This document shows positions 46,006 through 57,070 of a stretch of 64,000 nt of DNA, piece after piece. The DNA is taken from contig JAPVLO010000153.1 in assembly GCA_027257055.1 (NCBI GenBank), forward strand, positions 1,612,001 to 1,676,000, in the 5' to 3' direction. Under the pieces are notes generated by a model. The model was not told where the DNA came from, ran no database searches, and saw nothing but the letters and a program-made list of their open reading frames with translations. Position 1 is the first letter of the stretch. The number at the start of each line of letters is the position of its first letter. This DNA comes from Cephalopachus bancanus (lineage: Eukaryota > Chordata > Mammalia > Primates > Tarsiidae). The position numbers were made by a program, and so were the translations under genes.

Positions 46006-48189
46006 ACCTTTCAAATAAGTAAGGAGTAAACAATCTCAACTTAACACATACCCCCCCTCTTCCATTCCCTTCTTACTTTCCTTTATCTTTTAAATAAACT
46101 TCTACTGGACACCAGAAAAACAGTGGTAGCCAAAGAAATTAGAGTTTTTTAACTTTGATAAACTTACCTTAAAATTACCATTAGAACATTCAGGAAGAAA
46201 CTACTCTACTTTTAGCAGAAGTATGGGAATTACAATGTGTACCTCAAACTTACTTTAATTTTGATTGACATAATAGAGAGAGGGAAGCCTGCAATAGTAT
46301 TCAGGCTAAGTCTTTGTTTTGCAGTTTCACAACATCTGAAAGCTGGAAACCAGAGAAAATTGGGTCCTTCATGGGAAGACATTGGGACTGGGTAGTTGGA
46401 AGGAGACCCTCTTTCCTCCCAGACAGAGGGCCTCTCACTTCTGTTTAATTTCCTGTTGCCACCATTCTCTTTGCACTCTAACGAGCCTCTCCTATTTGAT
46501 CTTCTTGCTAAAAGTCTCATGTGGATACCTTGGACTCTTATGTGCAACAAACCTTATGGGTAGCACCCATCATGGACTAGTTGTTGGAGAGTAGCTAGAA
46601 ATTGGAGGTAATCACGACACTATTCCTTTTCCTAAATTTCTAAAAATAAAGTATCTGAATTCTGAAATTAACTGATTCTCATTTTTAGAAAACTTGCCTT
46701 GATTAGCGATTTGTGAGTAATGGCTCAGCAAGACAGCCAGGTCACTGAGACCTCCCTCTGTGGGTTTTAATGTAAAATACTCTACATTTAATCTGAAAAC
46801 AATCAAAGAAAACAGATAACTGGATTTTGTTCTACTACTTTTCTTTTGGAGTAAAGAACAAAAGAGTAAAATATATAGACAAGCAACTAGATATTAAATA
46901 TAATATAATATTCATATAGTAAATAGTAGTGGACATTTTCCCTCCCAATTCATGTTGCATAATTTCTAGAACCTCTCTACCAAATGATCTACTTTGCCAT
47001 GAAAATTTAGCATAAATTCATCATGAAAGTAATTGTGCTATATGAATAAATCTATAACCTAGAGCAAAAGTCACCTCTGAGTAACTGGCAGGAATTTGTA
47101 AGTCTAAGTATTAAGAATTGTATGTAAGTGCATCTTTTACCTTTGCAAGCTTCTGACATAGCATCTAATATGTACGGAGAGGAGTGTACCTAAAAAGTAA
47201 ATTTTTTATTCCCATTCGGACCATAGAGTATATCAGTAGTTCTATTTATAACCATTTTTAATTAAACAAAATTTTAAGTAATAATCTGAAATCTAATACT
47301 TAGAGTTTAAAACCTCATCAGTTAGAGATGAAAGCCCTGTTGGCATGGTTCTCCAACTAACGTTTTGTCCATCTGCTTCTTGCTCATCGTATAATGAGCT
47401 TCTCAGTAGAGCGTTCCTTTCTCACATGTTTCCAAGTAAAAACAATTTGGTCAAGTACCCATTAGAAGACAACCAATTGGTCAGCCCAAATCTGGGGGAA
47501 AAAATATTCCTCCTAGAGCCAGCTTGGATAAGCAGCAGATGGAAGCATTTTGATGGGCTGTGGGTAGAGAGGTCTGAGGGTCCAAATTTCTCTCTGTCTT
47601 TCATTGTGACATTTCTACTTTCTTTATACTTGGCAATAGCTTTTTAAGGACAATCTTTGTAATTTAAATATTTGTATTCCCCCAAAAGCCTTTGGATAAT
47701 TGATATCCTCAAATATGCCAGTTCTAAATACTGCTCTGACTCCTTAAAAGTATCCAGGAGACAAACTAGACAGGGACACTAAACAAAGAAGTAATTTCCT
47801 TCAGCACACTGAGTCAGAGAATTCCCTTCCAGGCTCTTTAATTTTGGACAAGTGAAGGCCCAAGCAGAGAGGCAAGTGAAACTCCAACCATATTTGTGAA
47901 GCATTGTGCATCTTTCCTAAATATTCCCTGCCTCATTAAGCCCTAATATCAGAAGATATGGAAACTTTTGCTGTTTCAAGGTACAGCTATTTTCAATAAA
48001 TTAAATTTGTGCTGTTTCTATATATAACCCTGGGGAAATACAAACAGGCCAATTCTTTATGACTTTACTACTTGGGTTTTGTGATCTAATCTTACCAGAG
48101 TTCCAAGTAACTATTCAATTCACCTTAATTCAGCAAACTCTCATGGAAAGCAAATTAATGAAATGTATGCATTTACTTTATTTATAATT
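46006..48189. other. Unassigned, mostly unique DNA
   Basis: About 2.2 kb without a recognised repeat or gene. Several frames of 60-106 codons lie here on both strands (46230-46806, 47345-47647) with no family features. Confidence 0.4.
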
Positions 48190-48395
48190 ATATAGCATTT
48201 GCTATATGCTAAGACTGATAAAAAGTGCTTTACAAATATAACTCATTTAATTGATAACAACTCTATGAGATAAGTGCTATTATTATTCTTATAAGTAAGG
48301 CTACTGAGGCACAGAGAGGTTAAGCAAATTGTTCATGATTGCACAACCAGCAAGTGGCAAAACTGGGGTTCAAGTTCAGTCTGATTTTAGAATGT
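48190..48395 (+). repeat. MIR SINE
   Basis: A good MIR: 'agcatttgctatatgctaag', 'tgctttacaaatataactca', 'ggctactgaggcacagagag' and 'caaccagcaagtggcaaaac'. Confidence 0.9.
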
Positions 48396-49436
48396 GCCTT
48401 TTTGTTTTAGATCATTGGAAGATACCTTGGCAATTTGGTATTAGGCTCCATTATGGCACTTGCTTTCCTATGCTATATAAGTCAGTGTTTCCAGAGACAT
48501 GAAGGTTAATGACAAGTGGAATATTTTTCTAATAATATAATATTTGTAATTAATTTTTGCTGAATCAGAACATTAAATGTAAGTTAAAACTACAACTTAA
48601 CTTACTCTTCAAATGACCTAGATTTTTTTTATTGACTTGAATGTAAATATATGTTACCTCACCAAAAAGTCTTGGATCTGAATTTCTCCTTTCCTTATTC
48701 CCTTTTCTTTTTCTTTTTCCTTTTCCATTCTCTTTCTTTGTATTTATTTATTTATTTATTTAGCTTCTCATTTTTAATAGCATTTATTCCTATTGAATAT
48801 TATTATTTCCCAAATCACAGTATCCATTCCCAATAAACCAACTGTGCTTCCTTTTGTTATTTAAAGCCATACTAACACACATTCATTTTCAAGATGGTTT
48901 GGAATCCAAATTCAGTGACATAGAAATCTTAGTACTGTGAGACACAAATTCAAAAGATTTTCCTTAAATTGTTTGGTATATAGTCCTGTTTAATCATCTT
49001 TGCAATTCATCTGAACCAGATAAATTGCTAAGGGAATACAAGACAATATCACTAATTCTTTTCTCTCCTTCCCTATTTTTCCCTTTCTCCCTCCACATCT
49101 CCCCAATAGTAGACTATCTCCTATACTAAATTTGTCCTTCCTCTTCACCCAGTAGCAGTGTTGACCTTGTCATATTTCATGTAGTTTTTAGTCTCATCTA
49201 TTCCTAATTTCATTGAAAGATCACTTGGTCTTTCCTAAGCAAACCCTGGAATAAAACAGACCATGGATCCAATGACTTATCTGAGTTGTGTAAGTTTTCA
49301 CTAAGTAATATTTCATTTTTGTTTGACTGGTTGACAAAATGTTTAACGTGGTAGAATGAGTAATTTCCCCTTTGAGATTTGAGTAATCCCAAAATTTGGG
49401 CTTCTTGGATACTGCCTGAGTAGTTTAGACATTCAG
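48396..49436. other. Unassigned, with a pyrimidine-rich tract
   Basis: A (CTTTT)n and (TTTA)n low-complexity stretch lies at about 48690-48765. The rest is not recognised. Confidence 0.4.
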
Positions 49437-49546
49437 GCCAGGTGCGGTAGTTCACACCTGTAATCGCAGCACTTTGGGAGGCCGAGGCAGAAGGATTGCT
49501 TGCACTCAAGAGAATTACAACATAATAAGATCTTGTCTCTATTTTT
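49437..49546 (+). repeat. Alu left arm or free left monomer
   Basis: 'ggccaggtgcggtagttcac' to 'aataagatcttgtctct', i.e. one arm only. Its A/T-rich tail is interrupted by the insertion described next and continues at 49781. Confidence 0.85.
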
Positions 49547-49608
49547 TTTAGGTTAGAAAATATAGTTTATTTAGAACATAAATTTGAGAGAGAGAGAGAG
49601 AGGAGATT

Positions 49609-49643
<35 letters not shown>

Positions 49644-49796
49644 GGAGGGAGGGAGGAGATTCACCTCTCCAAGGTAGGGAACGGGGCCAAAGCTAGGAAA
49701 CATGGCCTGGCCATAGCTCAAAGAGCACATGGCCACACCATAGCTTAGCAAGGCAATGACCACAGTGGCCTGGCAATGGCCTTGTCTCTAATTTTT
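49532..49796 (-). mobile_element. Poly(A) retrocopy of unknown source, with TSD
   Basis: The repeat 'cttgtctctattttt' (49532-49546) recurs as 'cttgtctctaattttt' (49781-49796). The insert between them (49547-49780) reads on the minus strand as about 230 bp ending in the poly(A) signal 'aataaa' (complement near 49573), then 'ctatattttctaacct' and an A run. This is the form of an L1-mobilised transcript. The body has 'ggccaggccatgtttcctag', 'ccccgttccctaccttggag' and two 'gaatctcctc' motifs around (TC)n and (GT)n tracts. It is not Alu, L1 or a gene that I recognise. It might be the 3' end of an LTR transcript. Confidence 0.75.
49586..49654. repeat. (GA)n-(CA)n-(GA)n microsatellite
   Basis: Two GA tracts flank a short CA tract and a 'gaggagattcac' motif that appears on both sides. 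They lie in the retrocopy described above. Confidence 0.92.
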
Positions 49797-50253
49797 AAAA
49801 TATAAATATATATACATATACTTATATATATGTTTATATATATTTAAGACATTGAGAGACCAAGAATGCCATAAAAATTTATCACTTCTTCAAGGTAGAT
49901 ACCCTCTCTTCCCGTTCCTCCAAGTCAGTCCGTAGTCTGAGTACTCCAGTTTCTGGCAATAGTCTGAATTCAGGGAGAGTTTGAAATATATGAATAAAAT
50001 TGGCAGTTGTTTTACCTCATCCTATCTATCTTACTGTGAAACCATTTTTTTTAAATTCCACCTTTCCTCAGCATCTGCTTGTTTTTTGATAGTGCATGAA
50101 GCTTCCATAAAACATTTTATTTGTGTAGAAAAAGGTGCTAAATGACACCTTATGAAGTGGAAACAGGGAGGATGAGGGGATTGATTTTAAAAGTAAAAAA
50201 AGTTCTTGAAAAATGTCAGACTAAACTAAGTTGTAGACTCTTGTACTGATACA
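49797..50253. other. AT tract and unassigned DNA
   Basis: A (TA)-rich tract lies at about 49800-49850. The rest is not recognised. Confidence 0.4.
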
Positions 50254-50883
50254 CTGTATTAGTTTCCTAGATCTGCCATAACAAAATACCGCACACTGAA
50301 TGGTTTTTATAACAGAATATTATTTTCTCACAGTTCTGGAGGCTAGACATCCAAGATCAATGTGTTGGCTGGCTTGGTTTCTTATTTTCTTCCATCTTTA
50401 TATTAGATACAGGGGTGCACATGCATATTCATTACATGACATATTGTGTAGTGGTAGAGACTGAGTCTCAGGTGGCACATTCCCCAAGTAGTAAACATTG
50501 TACCCCGCAGGTAATTTCTAAACCCTAATTTCCTCCCTACCTCCCCCCTTATTCATGTCCCCAGTGTCTATTATTTCCATCTTTGTGGTCATTGGGTTTT
50601 GTTCCTTCTGAGACTTCCCTCCTTGTTGTGCAGACCTTCTTGCTATGTTCTCATATGGTCTTTCTCTGTGTACATGCACCCTGGTATCTCTTTTCCTGTC
50701 TAAATGCCCTTTTATTATAATGATACCAGTTGGATTGGATTAGGACCTATAAAAGCCTCATTTTAACTTAATTACTTCTTTAGAGACCCTTTCTTAAAAT
50801 ACAGTCTTATTTTGAGGTCCCAAAGTTAGAACTTCAACATATGAATTTTGGGAGGCACATAAACAAATACCTAGCAATACTAT
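50254..50883 (-). repeat. MLT1-like LTR, antisense, split by an L1 tail
   Basis: Reversed MLT1: 'tgtattagtttcctagatct', 'cataacaaaataccgcacac' and 'ttctggaggctagacatcc' at the left. The right part (from about 50596) has 'tgttccttctgagacttcc', 'ttggattggattaggacc' and 'cttcaacatatgaattttgg'. The middle (about 50400-50595) is foreign. Confidence 0.82.
50400..50595 (-). repeat. Antisense L1 3' UTR piece in MLT1
   Basis: 'acaggggtgcacatgcatat', 'cattccccaagtagtaaaca' and 'ttgtaccccgcaggtaattt' match the reversed 3' UTR of an L1 of L1PB/L1MA type, with its 5' side at 'ccagtgtctattatttcc'. 'tccatctttat' (50391) and 'tccatctttgt' (50576) may be the TSD. It is a different L1 subfamily from the G-tract tails. 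Confidence 0.65.
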
Positions 50884-50913
50884 TTAAAAAATAAAGGAAT
50901 TGAAAGTAGTAGG

Positions 50914-51090
50914 GAAACTGCGGGGAGGGGGTGGGAGGTGGGTAGCTGGGATTGACAGTAGTCAATATCTACCTGGGGAAGTGGTGCCACACCTCATCAA
51001 TAAGAGTACCTGCACAATGAACATTTGTATACCTAACCCTGAATTGTACCCCACAATTTCAAAATAAAAATTAAAAGAGGAAAAATAATA
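50914..51090 (+). mobile_element. L1 tail (3' UTR only)
   Basis: It starts at 'gggaaactgcggggaggggg' and holds 'gattgacagtagtcaatatc', 'cacctcatcaataagagtac', 'gaacatttgtatacctaac' and a poly(A)-like A/AAT-rich end. It is about 165 bp long, like the tails at 3.2 and 39.8 kb. No clear TSD. Confidence 0.87.
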
Positions 51091-51539
51091 ATAATAATTT
51101 TAATACATTTCTCAACTATAAGAAAGATATAGACATTCTTGTGTGCCAGAGGCAAGAAAGGATCTGAAAGTCAGAGGAACTTGCTTCCATTTAAGTCATG
51201 ACAAATTGGGGTACAAGGTGTGATAGGAGGGAGAAAGTTTAGGTTTAATGTCTTCCCAGGGGGAGGATACAAATTGAGTGACTCAAAGAGGTCCCAGCAA
51301 AGGTGGGAAATGGGAAACGAGATTCCTGACTAGAGATAGGAAACTTGAAGGGCTGCTATCCTAAAAAAGAAAGACTAAAAGTATTTACCACCTGGTTTGG
51401 GAGAAATGCAAGATGTTTGTTCTGTTTCAGTTTTTAATAGATTTTTTTTTAATGTTTCCCATGTACCTTCAATGGTGTTAGAACTCATATTTATCCTTTT
51501 GAAGTGGTGCTTCAACTCTAAGCTGAAAAATTAACATAA
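51091..51539. other. Unassigned sequence
   Basis: No gene or recognised repeat. Confidence 0.4.
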
Positions 51540-52127
51540 AAGTTGTCCCTATGTAAATTATACTTATGGGGTGAGTGAAAGCAGAAATTGACAAACTGAA
51601 AGCAACATGTCAACAACCCAGATTCTCTCAGGAAAGGGAATCAAGATTCTCTTAGGAAAAGAAATACTTGCTTAAAATGACCTCCCATTAAAAATTCAAA
51701 ACTGTGTGTGGAAACAATCTTTCATAAATATAAAGCAGCATTTGTAAGTCTGGGGAGGATTAGCAACCACAAAACTTGAGCTAATAAACAAATCATCTGA
51801 AAGAGACATTCACGTAAGTATACACAAAATTATTAAAGAGATTAAAGTAACATTTAGAAGTCAAAAGGAAAGAGTAAAGTGTCACTTGAAAGAATAAGAA
51901 AAATATGAAAAATATTTTTAAAAATGTATATATAAAGTCATGCTTGGCTGTATTTAAAACACGCCAAATTGGTAAATAGCTGATTAGACACAGAAATTTA
52001 ATGAACTAGAAAACAAAACTGAGAAAATTAACCAGACTCTAACAAGGAAACAGGATGAAAACACAAACAAGAGATAAGAGTCATAGAGGACAGAAGAGAA
52101 AATCCAAAGTAAAGCTAATAGGATTTC

Positions 52128-52232
52128 AAGAAAGAAAGAAAAAAAAAAAAGAAAAGGAAGGAAGGAAAGAAAGAAGGGAAGAAAAAAGGAAAGAAAGAAA
52201 GAAAGGGAAAGAAAAAAGAAACAGAAAACAGG
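52128..52232. repeat. Purine-rich (GAAA)n/(GGAA)n tract
   Basis: About 105 bp that is nearly all A and G on the plus strand. Polypurine-polypyrimidine tracts of this length can form triplex (H-DNA). The Lys-rich plus-strand and Phe-rich minus-strand frames over it are artefacts. Confidence 0.95.
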
Positions 52233-52335
52233 AATGAGCAATATTCAAAAAAATTATGGCTGATAATTTTTCAGATTTGATTAGCAACATGAATTGTTAT
52301 GTTGAATAAATCTCCTGGGCTTTGAGAAGAAAAAC

Positions 52336-52662
52336 AAAAAGTCTATTTGTTTTTTGGGGGTTTTTTTGAGTTGGAGTCTCACTCTGTCACCCAGACTGGA
52401 GTGCAGTGGCCGCTCCCGGCCACCACAGCCTCCACCTGCTGGGCTCCGGCCATCCTTCCGCCTCAGCCTTCCAAGTAGCTGGAACTACAGGCGTGCGCTA
52501 CCACGCCCGGCTAATTTTTAATTTTTATTGTAGAGATGAGGTCTCGTCAACCTGCCAAGGCGGGTCTCAAACCTGCGGTCTCAGGCAATTCACTCACCTC
52601 AGCCTCCCAAAGGCGCGGGACTACAGGCTGAGCCACCGAGCCCGGCTAAAAAGGTCTATTTG
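52336..52662 (-). mobile_element. Antisense Alu with TSD (left of head-to-head pair)
   Basis: 'aaaaagtctatttg' (52336-52349) and 'aaaaaggtctatttg' (52648-52662) flank a complete antisense Alu with many CpGs, so it is relatively young. The complement shows the local diagnostics ('ctacaataaaaattaaaa' linker, 'ggagcccagcaggtgga'). Confidence 0.94.
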
Positions 52663-52663
52663 A

Positions 52664-52974
52664 AAACATATTGTAGGTTGGGCTCTGTGGCTCAGCCTGT
52701 AATTCCAGCACTTTGGGAAGTCGAGACCACTGGATTGCCTGAGCCCATGGGTTCGAGACCTGTCCAGGCAACTTGGCAAGACCTTGGCTCTACAACGAAT
52801 AAATTAGCCGGACATGGTAGCCTGCGCTTGTATTTCCGGCTACTTGGAAGGCTGATGCGGGAGGATCTGCCGGAGCCCAGCAGGTCGACGCTGGGGTGGC
52901 CGTGAGTGTGCCACCGCACTCCAGCCTGGCAACAGAGTGAGACTCCAACTCAAAAACAAACAAACATATTGTAG
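52664..52974 (+). mobile_element. Sense Alu with 13-bp TSD (right of head-to-head pair)
   Basis: 'aaacatattgtag' is exact at 52664-52676 and 52962-52974 and flanks a complete sense Alu (52677-52961). Its 5' end faces the 5' end of the antisense Alu only about 30 bp away. The two insertions were independent, because each has its own TSD. Confidence 0.95.
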
Positions 52975-53490
52975 TATAATTGCAAAACAAAAAAGAAAGT
53001 TTTAATAGCAACAAGAGAGGAAAGATTGATATTTTGCAAAGAATAAAATCAATTAGGAGAATCCTCCAAATTATTCATGATTAGAAGAGTGAAATATACT
53101 TTCAAATTACTTATACCAATCACAGTCATTCTAGAATTATTTATTTAGATAAATTATTATTCAGTGAGCACAGAATAAAGACATTTTCAGAAAAATAAAA
53201 ACTATGCACTCAGAGACACTCACCAAATAAAAAGAAGATATTAAGAAGGAATGGGATCCAAGAAAAAATGGTTAGCAAAGAAAATAATAAATATGTATGT
53301 AAATCTTAGTGAACATAAAGTCTAAACTTAATGATAACTCATTTGGGCAGAGCATTAAAAGCAAAGTAGAACTAAAATTCTTGACACTATAAAGTAAGCT
53401 GAAAAGACAGTTTTCTAATATTATTATGATTTTTAAGAAAAGAGTAGAAACATTATTGTTAAACTGTCAAACTAAGTAGATTTGTTTAAA

Positions 53491-53810
53491 AATGAAGAAC
53501 AGGCTGGACACGGTGGCTCAGCCTGTAATATCAGCACTTTGGGACACTGAGGCGAGAGGATTGCCTGAGCCAAGCGCTTCAAAACCAGCCTGGGCAACTT
53601 GGTGAGACCTCGTTTTTACAATAAATCTCAAAAACTAGCTGGGTGTGCTGGCATGCCTCTGTAGTTTCTGCTACTTGGAAGGCTAAGGTGGAAGGATCCC
53701 CTAAACCCAGCAGGTCGAGGCTGCAGCGGCCATGAGCATGCCACTGCACTCCAGCCTGGGCGACAAGAGTGAGAATGCAATTCAAAAAAAAAAAAAAAAA
53801 AGTGAAGAAC
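53491..53810 (+). mobile_element. Full-length Alu with TSD
   Basis: 'aatgaagaac' (53491-53500) and 'agtgaagaac' (53801-53810) flank a dimeric Alu with an A tail of about 18 nt. It has the linker 'tacaataaatctcaaaaac' and 'aacccagcaggtcgagg' of the local type. Confidence 0.94.
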
Positions 53811-53999
53811 AAAGAATAAAACAGAAATAGAAAGTATAACTTTCAAACCAGTAGAAAAAAAGAGGGAAATAAAGCAAGCATGGTTATTACAGAAGGCAGA
53901 AAAGGATAAAATAAGAAAGAAAAAAAATATAGCAGTTGGAAGGCATAAATAAGGTGGCAAGAATAAACTCAAATTCATTAATACAAAGAAATTAAAAGA
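53811..53999. other. A-rich unassigned sequence
   Basis: Probably L1-derived, but too diverged to place. Confidence 0.4.
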
Positions 54000-54990
54000 T
54001 AATTAAAAACAACCCTATTAAAAAAGAAGTCAAGACTTTAACCCACACCTCACCAAAGATGATAAATATTAGTGAAATGTAAATTAAAGCAACAATGAGA
54101 TTTCACTATATACCTATTAGAATGGCTCAAATCCAGAACACTGACAATGCCAGATGCTGGCAAACACGTAGAACAACATAAATTCTCATTCATTGCTAGT
54201 GAACATGCAAAATGATATAGCTACTTTGGAAGACAGTTTGGCAGTTTTTTTTTTTTTTTTTTTACAAAACTAAGCATATTCTCATTGTACAATACAGCAA
54301 TAATGCTCCTTGGTATTTACTGAAAGGTAATGAAAATATATCTGCACAAAACCTGCACACACATATTTAAAGTAGTTTTATTTATAATTGTATACCCTTG
54401 AAAAACACCAAAATATCCCTCAATGGATGAATGGATAAATAAACTACAGTACTTTCAGACAATAAAATAATATTAAGTGCTAAAAAAGGAATGAACTATC
54501 AAGCCATGAAAATACACGAAGAGACCTTCGATGCATACTAATAAGTGAAAGAAGTCAGTCTGAAGAGACCTTGTACTGTATGATTCCAACTGTATGACAT
54601 TCCAGAAAAGGGGTTAGAAAGGAGAAAGGGAAGTATAAGCTAAGCAAAGAGGATTGTTTTGAGCAATAAAACTTATCTTTATATACTATAATGGTGAATA
54701 AATACTATTATACGTTTGTCCAAACTCATAGAATGTACAACACAGAAAGAAAACCCCAACGTAAACTGTGGATTCTGGGTAATAATGATGTGTCAAGGTA
54801 GGTTCATCATTTGTAACAAATATACCATGCTGGTAGGGGATATGGATAATGAGAGAGGGTATGCATGTGTGGGGACAGACAGATTTGTTTTACAATTTTT
54901 ACGTGCGATGCACCTGAAACATGAGGATACAGAAAAGTTGAAAGTAAAAGGATGGAAAAGATGGACTAAGTTATGGCTACATTAATATCA
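54000..54990 (+). repeat. Old L1 ORF2 C-terminus and 3' end
   Basis: Sense L1M-like sequence: 'caacaatgagatttcactat', 'tatttactgaaaggtaatga', 'tcaatggatgaatggataaa', 'gtatgattccaactgtatg', then a 3' UTR-like part ending in 'gtgtggggacag'. It is strongly decayed. A T17 run (about 54247-54263) has inserted or expanded inside it. Confidence 0.75.
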
Positions 54991-57070
54991 CACAAATTAA
55001 ACTGTAAGGCAAAAATTATGATTATGAGAGAAAGATAATTACTATACAATAATTAAGAGAAAAATTTATCAGGTAGCTCTAACAATTTCAAAACTGCATA
55101 CTACTACCAAATCAGCCTCAAATATATAAAGTAAAAGTTCATTGTATTTTAATAACTAAATCCACAATTTTAGTTTAGGAGTATTTTTAGCATAATTCTC
55201 ATATTGTGTATGCAGTTAGCAAATTAGTAAGGGTATGTATGATTTGACAAAACAATAGACAAATCTGATATACAGGATATAGAATCGTGCTTCCCTAAAT
55301 TAAAGGACACTTGGAATATATTTAAATACTAATTCCATGTTAGGTCACATAGCAAATCTCAGTGAATACTAAGTAGTAAAGGTGTTATATGCACCAAATT
55401 CAATGCAAGAAAAACCCAGAATAAATAAAACTGTAGAAAAAATACTTTAAAAATTGAGAAATTGAAATATTAAAATATTTCATGCATCAAAGAAAAAGTA
55501 ATGAATGGCAAAAGTAGATATCAAAGTGTGTGTGGTGAAACTAAACTGGGACTTAGTGTATAGCCCTTTATGCATACATTAGGAAAGGCAAAATATAAAT
55601 TCATAATCATCATCCCTGAAGTTGGGGTGGGGGACATATCTTGACTATCTTGAATACTTCTTGGGGGCTAGAGGAGAAAGAATGGAGAGATATTGGTCAA
55701 ACAGCACAAAGTTAGTATTTTGCAAAATGAATAAGTTCTGGAAATCTAATTTATAGCAATGTGACTATAGTTAACACTGTATTATATATTTGACATTTTC
55801 TCAAAATCTTAAGTGCTCTTACCACACATACACTAAAGAAAGATAATAGTAACTATATGAGGTGACAAATATTTTAATTAGTCTGATTGTGGTGTTTATT
55901 TCACATGCATATATATCAAAACGTCAAATTGCACATTTTAGTTACATATAATTTTTATTTATCAATATCTCACTAAAAGTGAGAATAAAGGAGGGAAAAA
56001 AATGATAAGAGATGAAAATTGATGAAATACAAATCAGAAAATATATAGTCAACCAAAAAAAACTATTTCTTCTAATAAAATGTGCTAATCTGTAGAAAAA
56101 TGTATCAAGAAAAATAGGGGAAAATAAAAATAAATAATTCTAGAAATTAAGAAACTGCCATAACTATTTAAGAAGTAGAATTTTAAGATAACTCCATAAA
56201 CTATTTTATGCCAATATATTTGAAAATTTAATATTTTAGAAAAATAGAACTTATCCTGAGAAATACAACATCTAGACCAGACTATGTTTCAGACATAATC
56301 TACCAAAACATCAAAGAACATACAAACTCTATTTTATATAAAATGTTCTGAAAGAAGAGAAAAAAATTAAAATAACAAATTAAAGTCTGATAGGGTTTAT
56401 GCCAAGAATGCCAGAATAAAATTAGAAAATCTATTTATATTATTCACCATATTAAACAGATTTTTAAAAAGGAAAAAAAAATTTGATCATCTCAAAAATA
56501 CAGAAAAGGTATTTGATAAACTTCCATATCCATGACAATTTTTTTTTAAATTAGCAATTTTTTTTAGGAAATTATGAATAAAAGAGAGCCTCCTTAATCT
56601 CTTAAAGTATATCTACTGAATACCTAAACCTATTATCCTATTTCACAACAAAGCAAAGATGCCTGTTATTGTTGCTGCTATTCAGCAATGAGTTGGAGGA
56701 CCAATTAGTCAAGTCATAAAACAAAGAAAAAAATAAAATAAAATAAAAGCACACATATTGAAAAACAATACCACTTTCAAAGCAAACTGAGCTTTAAAAA
56801 ATACCTGGAAATAATTCTAACACTCATAGGAACTGTATAGGTAAAAGTATAAAGCTCTAATGAAGACCTTTAAAGGGAAGAAATGAAGTATGATGTTAGA
56901 AGGTGGGTAAAGTCAATATAAAGATGACAATTATCCCAAAATTATTATATCAGTTAATGCAATCCTAATTTTAAAAATCGGATTAATATATTCTAAGATT
57001 CAAATGAAAGAGTGAAATTCCAAACATAGCCAAGGCAATTTTGACCAAGAAAGAAAAGAGGAATATAGTG
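54991..57070 (+). repeat. Old L1 ORF2 N-terminal/RT remnant
   Basis: Sense L1 sequence: 'taggtcacatagcaaatctc', 'aattgagaaattgaaatatt', 'gtgtatagccctttatgcat', 'aaaatacagaaaaggtattt' and 'tgaccaagaaagaaaagagg'. The order fits endonuclease-to-RT parts of ORF2, with large losses and many stops. A second L1 3' end (55612-55990) is inserted in it. Confidence 0.65.
55612..55990 (+). repeat. L1MA/L1MB-type 3' UTR inserted in older L1
   Basis: 'tgggggctagaggagaaaga', 'gactatagttaacactgtat' and 'cacatgcatatatatcaaa' form a typical L1MA/MB 3' UTR, ending with A-rich sequence near 55990. It resembles the tails at 5250-5560 and 20885-21240. Confidence 0.8.

Larger units (their letters stand above)
51540..53490 (+). 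repeat. Probable old L1 5'/ORF1-region remnant
   Basis: A-rich sense sequence with phrases typical of L1M ORF1 and its surroundings ('gaactagaaaacaaaactga', 'caatattcaaaaaaattatg', 'aagagaggaaagattg'). It continues on both sides of the two Alus at 52350-52974. It is too diverged for a firm subfamily call, and no ORF1 protein is open. Confidence 0.5.

Noticed and set aside
52055..52237. Lys/Arg-rich frame
   Set aside because: Product of the polypurine tract, with no gene context.
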